The notes beneath the pieces are model-generated. The model searched no databases, was not told the DNA's origin, and worked only from the letters and a program-made list of their open reading frames with translations. Both the position numbers and the translations under genes were made by a program. Of a DNA stretch of 64,000 nucleotides, positions 58,762 through 64,000 are shown piece by piece (positions within the stretch are counted from its first letter, which is position 1; the number at the start of each line of letters is the position of its first letter). This stretch comes from Methanoculleus thermophilus (GTDB lineage Archaea > Halobacteriota > Methanomicrobia > Methanomicrobiales > Methanoculleaceae), in the NCBI RefSeq assembly GCF_001571405.1, contig NZ_BCNX01000003.1, positions 62,001-126,000 of the forward strand, written 5' to 3'.

Positions 58762-59406
58762 TCAGGTTGTCGAGCGGGCTACCGAGGGTCTCTGCACCCC
58801 GCTTTCTATATGTTCTTCGTATTTGTCCTTCGTGATCACGACGAGCATAATATCCTCCCCCGACGCGGAGTCACGGCGCATCGCTGATCGGACAGCGCGA
58901 AGGGCGAGGTCTCGCGCCTCATCCTCTTTCATATCGGCATGGTACTGATCTTCGAGCACGCCGTAGGCAAAGGGAGACCCGGAACCGGTGGCGACGATCT
59001 CCTCTTCCTTGGTTGCCCCGCCCATGGCATCAACGGAGTAGATGCTCGGTCCCTCATTATCGAATCCGCCTACCAAGAGCTGGACATAGTAGGGATAGTA
59101 GCGATTCTGGTTCAAGTAGTTCGAGAGCAGGGTAGATGCTGCACCGACCGACATGGTCTTTCCACGGCGCATCTCAAAGAGGTTGCACTCGACCTGCATG
59201 ATTCGGACGAGTTGTTGCGCGTCGCCGACGCCGCCGGCAGTGGTCATACCGATCCTCGGCGTGATCTGGTATATCTTCTTGGCACGCTTGCTCGCGATCA
59301 TGTTCCCCATCGTCGCACGCATCTCAGTGGCAAGGACGACTCCGTTATCAAAGATCAGTCCTACCGTGGTTGTGCCCTTCATAATCTCCTGGGAAATATC
59401 AAGCAT
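58762..59406 (-). CDS. psmB: Proteasome beta subunit
   Basis: 214 residues from the ATG at 59406, with GGGGTG five bases upstream. The short propeptide ([11 protein letters not shown]) is cut before the catalytic Thr in [19 protein letters not shown]. Active-site Asp and Lys analogues appear in [20 protein letters not shown], and [12 protein letters not shown] marks the C-terminal half. It makes the inner rings of the 20S core. The alpha subunit is not in this window. An inverted repeat lies at 59493-59514 and an ATAAATTTAT box at 59481-59490 in the promoter. It precedes aCPSF1, joining protein and RNA degradation in one operon. Confidence 0.95.
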   Translation of the reverse strand: MLDISQEIMKGTTTVGLIFDNGVVLATEMRATMGNMIASKRAKKIYQITPRIGMTTAGGVGDAQQLVRIMQVECNLFEMRRGKTMSVGAASTLLSNYLNQNRYYPYYVQLLVGGFDNEGPSIYSVDAMGGATKEEEIVATGSGSPFAYGVLEDQYHADMKEDEARDLALRAVRSAMRRDSASGEDIMLVVITKDKYEEHIESGVQRPSVARSTT

Positions 59407-59492
59407 TGAAGCACCCCTAAAACCATTAAAACGCTTTATCACGCTCAAAAGCGGTTATGCGTATAGCGATACCATAAAACATAAATTTATCG

Positions 59493-59514
59493 TCGTGCCG
59501 AATTTTTGGCACGA
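59493..59514 (-). promoter_or_regulatory. 7-bp inverted repeat between the CBS gene and psmB
   Basis: TCGTGCC and GGCACGA are exact reverse complements separated by eight bases. The site lies just upstream of the probable TATA of psmB and 38 bases beyond the stop of the CBS gene. It may be a regulator site for psmB or part of a terminator of the upstream operon. Confidence 0.4.
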
Positions 59515-59551
59515 TATGATAAGCATCTATATGTTATATGAATGTTGCCCC

Positions 59552-60412
59552 TTAATTCTTTCGTAACCCCTGTTGCTCGGGCAGCAGGACTTTGATCAAC
59601 TCCCGATCGAAGAGCATGGCGATAAGCCGCTTGTTTCCATTGACTACCGGGAGCTGGTCGACTCGGGCGCGCTTCATCTTTAATGCGCACTCACTGACCT
59701 CGGAGTTTAAGGGGACGGCAAGAACGTTCTTGACCATTGCATTCTTCACCGGGATTGGGAGCAACTGGATCCTTGAGATACCGTAACTGATGGTGTGCAT
59801 ATCCCGGATACTCTCCCAGGTCCACTCATCGTCATCCGTACCGTTCGAGAAATCGCTGACCTCGACGCCGTCCTCGATACGAGTATGTCTGATGAGGTCC
59901 CGTTCCGATATGATACCGGTCAGCGTGCCGTCTTCCATCAGGATGGGAATGGCGTCATAACCGGAGATCTCAAGGATTCGTCCGACAAGCGAGAGGGGGG
60001 TCTCTTCCCAGAGGGCATAGGTCTTGCTGACGTAGTTGTCCTTGATCGGTATGTTCAGGCGCATCTGAGCAATAGCACCGATGAGGTCGGCCACGCTGAT
60101 GAGCCCGACCATTGACCCATCTTCCACGACCGGGAGCCTTCTTATGTTGTGATGCACCATCAGACTGGCCGCCTCAGAGATTGATGCATCAGGCCCGATG
60201 ACGATCGGGTCAGGTGTCATCAGGAGCCCAAGCTGGGTCTCATCTGTTTTCCGGAGGAGATCTTTTCGGGTGATGATGCCGACGAGTTCACCGTCTTTTA
60301 AGACCGGCACACCGCTTATGCCCGTGCGCTTTAAGATCCGCAGGACATCGTCCCGGTTTCCGGGAATCTCGACACAGACGACGTCGGTGACCATGAAGTC
60401 CCGAACAAGCAT
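59552..60412 (-). CDS. Protein with four CBS domains
   Basis: 286 residues consisting of two Bateman pairs. CBS copies begin at about 6 (MVTDVVCVEIPGNRDDVLRI), 65 (MTPDPIVIGPDASISEAASL), 128 (SLVGRILEISGYDAIPIL) and 220 (AMVKNVLAVPLNSEVSECAL); each shows a GVPV/LPVV strand and a GLIS/GIIS-type turn followed by DL. Such pairs bind adenine nucleotides and report energy state. No catalytic domain is attached, so it must act on a partner. It lies 14 bases after the UspA-like gene, another ATP-linked sensor, so the two probably work together. Confidence 0.93.
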   Translation of the reverse strand: MLVRDFMVTDVVCVEIPGNRDDVLRILKRTGISGVPVLKDGELVGIITRKDLLRKTDETQLGLLMTPDPIVIGPDASISEAASLMVHHNIRRLPVVEDGSMVGLISVADLIGAIAQMRLNIPIKDNYVSKTYALWEETPLSLVGRILEISGYDAIPILMEDGTLTGIISERDLIRHTRIEDGVEVSDFSNGTDDDEWTWESIRDMHTISYGISRIQLLPIPVKNAMVKNVLAVPLNSEVSECALKMKRARVDQLPVVNGNKRLIAMLFDRELIKVLLPEQQGLRKN

Positions 60413-60426
60413 CTGCTGCGAAGAGG

Positions 60427-60855
60427 TTATGATCTCACCACCGTTGTCGTTATGGGACTGTTGCGCACAACGTACTCGGTCACGCTGCCAAGCAGGAGGC
60501 GATCGACGCCGCTCTTACCGTAGGAACCGAGGAAGATGCGGTCGGCACCGAGTTCTTCGGCGAGAGAGATAATCTGTGACCCAGCATGCCCCTGCCGAAG
60601 ATGAGTGGTAAGCGAAACACCCACTTCATCGGCCTTCTTTCGAGCGGATTTGAGGATATCCTCGCCTTCCTTCTGCAAAACACTATAGATAATCTCGAGT
60701 GTGTTGTCCATGGGAAGGGATGAAAAGAGCCCGGATTCGACAACGTAGACGGCATGAACATCGGTGTCCCGACCAACCGCATCATCGAGAGCTTCCTGCA
60801 AAGCCCGGTTGGCTGGTTCGGAACCATCTATTGCAACAAGTACCTTACGGAACAT
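60427..60855 (-). CDS. Universal stress protein, UspA family
   Basis: 142 residues from the ATG at 60855 (GGTG just upstream). It opens FRKVLVAIDGSEPANRAL and ends with FLGSYGKSGVDRLLLGSVTEYVVRNS, the G-2X-G-9X-G(S/T) nucleotide-binding motif of the ATP-binding Usp subgroup. An in-frame GTG at 60864 is less likely. Cytoplasmic dimers of this type bind ATP and respond to stress, but the target is seldom known. It is co-transcribed with the CBS-domain protein that follows. Confidence 0.93.
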   Translation of the reverse strand: MFRKVLVAIDGSEPANRALQEALDDAVGRDTDVHAVYVVESGLFSSLPMDNTLEIIYSVLQKEGEDILKSARKKADEVGVSLTTHLRQGHAGSQIISLAEELGADRIFLGSYGKSGVDRLLLGSVTEYVVRNSPITTTVVRS

Positions 60856-60892
60856 ACACACCACGCAGAACAGATACTTCTTAAGTGTTTTT

Positions 60893-61939
60893 CTACTGCA
60901 TGGTTAAAACGTTTTGGCAAATGAATGATGGATTCAACCGTTTTACAACTGTTGCCCTGATGTCTTTGCTGAAGGAGAGGTTCCCCTTTGCCGGATCGAT
61001 GACGATAAATGATGCTTTTTGCCTTTCCTCGATATATCCGCTGTTTCCGGCGAGTTGAGCCCCTGCAACGGCGGCGCGAAGGATCTCTTCTGGGGGCGCG
61101 CGGTAGATTGTCGCTGTGAATGCCATCTCCGAAAAGAGGTCCGGCTGGACGAACATGACATTATCCGTCCCGAGGAGGAACCTGCCGCCGAGTTCGAGGA
61201 TACGCTTGATCGGCGGGTGGGCCGACGATGCTGCGACGCCGAGCAGCCAGTTTGATCGCGGGCAGACGGCGATGGGAATTCCCATATCGACGATTTGCCG
61301 GAGTTGTGCGTCTGTAGCATGGGTGCAATGGACAAGGAGGTCGGGTTCAAACGCGAGTGCATCATCGATGTCGTTCTGGTTCTTCTCCCCGGCATGAAAG
61401 GCGACGAGTTTCCCTGCGGCTCGTGCATTCCTGACGACCTCTTCGGCATTCTTGATATCGTGGACGCTGCTGATGCCCGCACCGTCGCTCACCAGTTCCC
61501 CTCCTTCGCGGCCGAGGATGACGGGGCGGCAACAGAGCCCTGCGGCGGCCTCCCGCAGCGCCGCGACTCCTTCGATCCCTCCCTCTCGAAAGTCAGCAAA
61601 TCCGGCCGTTCCGGCTGCGATCATCGTTATCATGCTCGAACGCATTGCCCGAACGAGGTCATCCCGTGGGGTTGCTGCAAGGATCCTGTGTTTTAAGCCG
61701 TTTGGGGGTTTGACGAGGTCTGCGAGGCTCCCATGAGCGGGGAGATCCATCGCCACGGTGTCGCCGAGGTGGGTATGAGCGTTGAAGAGGGCGGGCACGA
61801 TCCAGCGATCCGGTCTCCGGGAAAGGGGTTCTATCGAGGTTATGATACCGTCCGAGACGGTGATACTCACATCTTCTTCCCTGAGTTCTTCACCAAGGAG
61901 TGCCCGACCGGTGACGACGTATGATCTGGTTTCCTGCAT
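60893..61939 (-). CDS. Amidohydrolase-family protein (adenosine/cytosine deaminase-like)
   Basis: 348 residues from the ATG at 61939. It has the amidohydrolase metal sites: VPALFNAHTHLGDT (HxH), AFHAGEK (His), LLVHCTHAT (His) and RFLLGTDNVM (Asp). The architecture resembles chlorohydrolase/cytosine-deaminase-type enzymes acting on a ring C-N bond; the substrate is not obvious. Part of the small N-terminal beta-sandwich is at 1-45, and the C-terminal strands at 300-340 (ASFIVIDPAKGNL). It starts 43 bases from the divergent Sec61-beta gene and shares a small AT-rich promoter (TTTTATATATTG) with it. Confidence 0.87.
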   Translation of the reverse strand: MQETRSYVVTGRALLGEELREEDVSITVSDGIITSIEPLSRRPDRWIVPALFNAHTHLGDTVAMDLPAHGSLADLVKPPNGLKHRILAATPRDDLVRAMRSSMITMIAAGTAGFADFREGGIEGVAALREAAAGLCCRPVILGREGGELVSDGAGISSVHDIKNAEEVVRNARAAGKLVAFHAGEKNQNDIDDALAFEPDLLVHCTHATDAQLRQIVDMGIPIAVCPRSNWLLGVAASSAHPPIKRILELGGRFLLGTDNVMFVQPDLFSEMAFTATIYRAPPEEILRAAVAGAQLAGNSGYIEERQKASFIVIDPAKGNLSFSKDIRATVVKRLNPSFICQNVLTMQ

Positions 61940-61982
61940 CTTGGACCTTTGTTTTATATATTGCGAGGGAGAATATTTCAGT

Positions 61983-62141
61983 ATGGCGAAAAAATCTGGC
62001 GGGAGACTGGTATCCTCTGCCGGCCTGGTCAACTACTATGACAGCGAAGACCACCGGGCCATCCATATCAGCCCGAAAGCGGTGATCGCTGTGACCATCG
62101 TGACCGGAGTGGCAGTCTTTGTTCTCAATGCCCTCTTCTAA
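61983..62141 (+). CDS. Preprotein translocase Sec61-beta subunit (SecG-type)
   Basis: 52 residues. The archaeal Sec61-beta pattern is complete: AKKSGGRLVSSAGLVNYYDS, then a short polar stretch, and one C-terminal membrane helix (VIAVTIVTGVAVFVLNALF) with the tail-anchored layout. It is part of the SecYEG/Sec61 channel through which the many signal-peptide proteins of this window would leave the cell. GGGAG lies about 11-15 bases upstream of the ATG. It overlaps the end of cofE by 4 bases, tail to tail. Confidence 0.94.
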   Translation: MAKKSGGRLVSSAGLVNYYDSEDHRAIHISPKAVIAVTIVTGVAVFVLNALF

Positions 62142-62893
62142 TCCTTTTTGCTCTTCAGTGCCGCCCTGATGATATCCTGCTCGGGCGTGAAGTAGACGGT
62201 ATCGTGTCCGGTCCAGGTCCGGCAGTTTCTAAAGACCACCGCAGGGACTCCCTGGTGGCTCTCGCCCATGACGAAGTTTGCGAAGGCTGCTATCTCATCG
62301 ACCACTGCTTCCTCGGTGATCTCAAGGACATGGCCGAAGAGATCGGTGTCGCCCCGGTAATCGTTGATCGCAGTCATCCCTGCCCACCCGATAGCAATGC
62401 CGGTCTGGCCGCGCCTAAACGACCGACCGCAGGTGTCGGTGATGAGCACCCGGACATTTTTGCCGGTGATGCGGCGGATAGAGTCCCTGATCTCGGCAGC
62501 CGCCCCCATGGGATCGGGCGGGAGAATGATGATCCGGCCGTCTTCAACGTTGCTGTGGTCGACACCCGCCCGCACGCCGATATGGCCGGAAGGTAACTCC
62601 GATAGGATGAACGGGTACTCAAGCAGGATATCGGCGGACGAGTCCAGCACCGCCTGGACAAAGCGGGGATCTTCCTTGGTCTTTTCCGCGATCCGCACCG
62701 CGTCCGCACCGGGGGTGATCGTGGCGAGGTCCCGGGTGAAACCTTTTGACTTTGAGTAGACCGATGAGGCGACGGCGAGGATATCCCCATCCTGAAACGC
62801 GACCCGTTCACAGATCAGGGCAGGCAGGTCGTCGCCCTGCTGTATCAGGGGGAGGCCCAAAACTCCGATTACCTGGATATCCATGGAATTCAT
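62138..62893 (-). CDS. cofE: Coenzyme F420:L-glutamate ligase
   Basis: 251 residues. It adds one or two glutamates to F420-0 with GTP. Family marks are IQVIGVLGLPLIQQGDDL, KTKEDPRFVQAVLDSS, GVDHSNVEDGRIIILPPDP, the metal/GTP site VLITDTCGRSFRRGQTGIAIG, and AAFANFVMGESHQGVP. Length is normal for the archaeal stand-alone enzyme, without the FbiB extension. In-frame ATGs are at 62893 and 62884; neither has a clear ribosome site, which is usual for near-leaderless messages. F420 is the hydride carrier of hydrogenotrophic methanogenesis, so this gene fits the methanogen assignment. Confidence 0.95.
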   Translation of the reverse strand: MNSMDIQVIGVLGLPLIQQGDDLPALICERVAFQDGDILAVASSVYSKSKGFTRDLATITPGADAVRIAEKTKEDPRFVQAVLDSSADILLEYPFILSELPSGHIGVRAGVDHSNVEDGRIIILPPDPMGAAAEIRDSIRRITGKNVRVLITDTCGRSFRRGQTGIAIGWAGMTAINDYRGDTDLFGHVLEITEEAVVDEIAAFANFVMGESHQGVPAVVFRNCRTWTGHDTVYFTPEQDIIRAALKSKKD

Positions 62894-63228
62894 GGATCAG
62901 TGATCGTCTTCACTTCCAGAAAAAGGCTCGGGTTCTCTTGCGGAGGATGACGCGGGATTTTGGGATTATTCGCCCCGGGAAGGGGCGCAACGCATCCTCG
63001 AGAGGAGGAGAGCGTTCGGGGCATGATCCCCGAAGGCGCGAGCACTGACGATTCGGAAACGATCAGGGGCCTTCGCGGTGCAACAGGCACAAATGGACGA
63101 GACAAGGGGAAAGCCTGGTGGCCGTGACCCGCGGGAACGCGCACCGCTGGTGCTCGATACTGGAAGAGCAACCGGCCGTCTGGAGCAGAGGTTCGCGAAA
63201 AGGAGAGACACCTGCGGTGCGACCACGA
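62894..63228. other. Intergenic region, GC-rich, no supported gene
   Basis: About 335 bases between the cofE start and the end of the glycosyltransferase gene. Frames are open on both strands but overlap each other and lack domain resemblance. A short stretch near 62965-62985 (CGCCCCGGGAAGGGGCG) can form a hairpin and may end the glycosyltransferase transcript. Confidence 0.5.
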
Positions 63229-64000
63229 TCACCCGCAGGGCAGCCCCACGTCCTGCTTCAGCCGGAACTCCGGTTCGAACGAGGCAATCAGGTCGAGGTA
63301 CTGCTCGACGGTCCGGGTGATGAGGAAGTTCTCCCGCACCCTCTCGCGCGCTGCGTGCCCAAGTTGCTTGCGGAGATCAGGGTCGCGGAGCAGCTGAACG
63401 ATCCTCTTTGCCGCCTCATCGACCGAGGAGACCAGAAACCCGGTCTCTCCATCGCGAATCTGGTAGCGGATGCCGCCGACGTTCCCCCCGATCACCGCTG
63501 CACCCTTCCACATCGCCTCCGATACTGTCAGCCCGAACCCCTCCCGGAGGGACTTTTGCAGGACGACCGCCGCCCGCCGCTGGAGTGCGTTCACAAGTGC
63601 TCCGTCCTGGACGCTCATCACGATGACCCGCTCGCTACGGTGGGCGAGAAGCGATCGGTAGACCTCGGCCCCCTCCGGATCGTCGGTCGCAACGTTCCCG
63701 ACAAGAACCAGGGTGCACTCCTCCTCTTTTCGCGCCATCTCAAACGCCTTGATAACCCCCACAGGGTCCTTCCAGTGATCGAACCGTGAGATCTGCACAA
63801 CCAGAGGGAGATCTGTCGGGATACCGTAATGTTCGAGGCGCTCGTCAATGGCGCTCTCCGAGAGTTCCCGGTTCACGATGGAGAAGGGGTCGATCCCGGG
63901 CGTGAAGAAGACCTGCGGTCTCTTGAGATCCAGGCGGTACTCTCCGCAGGAGAGGACGATGGCGTCGTACTTCTCTATGAACGGGACGAGGTAGTTCCAG
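63229..64000 (-). CDS. Glycosyltransferase family 4, trehalose-synthase (TreT)-like, N-terminal part outside window
   Basis: The reading frame enters at base 64000 and ends at 63229, giving the last ~257 residues. It includes WNYLVPFIEKYDAIVLSC, FFTPGIDPFS with the IDP motif, LVVQISRFDHWKDPVGVIKAF, and the UDP-sugar site QKSLREGFGLTVSEAMWKGAAVIGG (E-x7-E). The WNYLVPFIEKYDA and IDP region is typical of archaeal TreT, which makes trehalose from NDP-glucose and glucose. It could also be another GT4 retaining enzyme. Trehalose as a compatible solute would be consistent with a salt-tolerant methanogen, but that is an inference. Confidence 0.8.
   Translation of the reverse strand, partial: WNYLVPFIEKYDAIVLSCGEYRLDLKRPQVFFTPGIDPFSIVNRELSESAIDERLEHYGIPTDLPLVVQISRFDHWKDPVGVIKAFEMARKEEECTLVLVGNVATDDPEGAEVYRSLLAHRSERVIVMSVQDGALVNALQRRAAVVLQKSLREGFGLTVSEAMWKGAAVIGGNVGGIRYQIRDGETGFLVSSVDEAAKRIVQLLRDPDLRKQLGHAARERVRENFLITRTVEQYLDLIASFEPEFRLKQDVGLPCG

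Overview
The window is archaeal and almost certainly from a methanogen of the order Methanomicrobiales, most like Methanoculleus. The base composition is GC-rich. The replication and information machinery is archaeal: MCM helicase, RFC small subunit, TBP, aIF1A, NMD3, aCPSF1, proteasome beta subunit and Sec61-beta. Methanogen-type cofactor genes (cofE, mptD and the pantoate kinase/phosphopantothenate route to CoA) and several families known mainly from methanogens (DUF2121, DUF2115, DUF424) are also present. Genus is inferred; I could run no search.

Layout: (1) 0-4.3 kb, the edge of a chemotaxis locus on the minus strand: CheW (cut by the window), a soluble receptor with five PAS domains, and a ParA-like ATPase. 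(2) 5-12 kb, small mixed genes: a lipoprotein, adenine deaminase, a KGG-type repeat protein, DUF2121, aIF1A, an RRM protein, a cupin pair with a decayed third cupin, and DUF2115. (3) 12.1-14.4 kb, a CooS-family protein with one active-site ligand changed, then DUF488. (4) 14.5-25.4 kb, an export and surface block: a cupredoxin protein, a PQQ-dehydrogenase-like propeller fused to a cupredoxin, a lipoprotein, a giant TolB/Big_2/PGF-pre-PGF surface protein, and two type IV pilin-like proteins. (5) 25.7-30 kb, zinc ribbons, an Lrp-type regulator operon, thiD and an AIR-synthase relative.

(6) 30-37.8 kb, two minus-strand runs. The first runs DUF424, NMD3, a Taw2-like methyltransferase, CoaBC, pantoate kinase, phosphopantothenate ligase, an RFC paralogue and a methyltransferase; its members from NMD3 onward overlap one another. 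The second is mptD plus a TatD-like hydrolase. (7) 38-49.5 kb, replication, repair and transcription: mcm and rfcS diverge from an RPA-like gene, a phosphoesterase and an Lhr helicase; then tbp, an acyl-CoA synthetase, tRNA-Leu and DUF2795. (8) 49.8-54.2 kb, two fasciclin surface proteins, one with about 39 copies of an 8-residue glycosylation-type repeat. (9) 54.3-64 kb, aldehyde dehydrogenase, MFS transporter, aCPSF1, psmB, CBS and UspA proteins, an amidohydrolase, Sec61-beta, cofE and a TreT-like glycosyltransferase that runs off the end.

Most distinctive: the PQQ-like/cupredoxin fusion and its chimeric neighbour, which share promoter, signal peptide and copper domain; a CooS homologue whose C-cluster cysteine (Cys295 in other CODHs) reads as glutamate, as in hybrid-cluster proteins; three genes whose only available start is CTG, each inside a CTGA stop/start overlap; and inverted repeats sitting on the start regions of both fasciclin genes.
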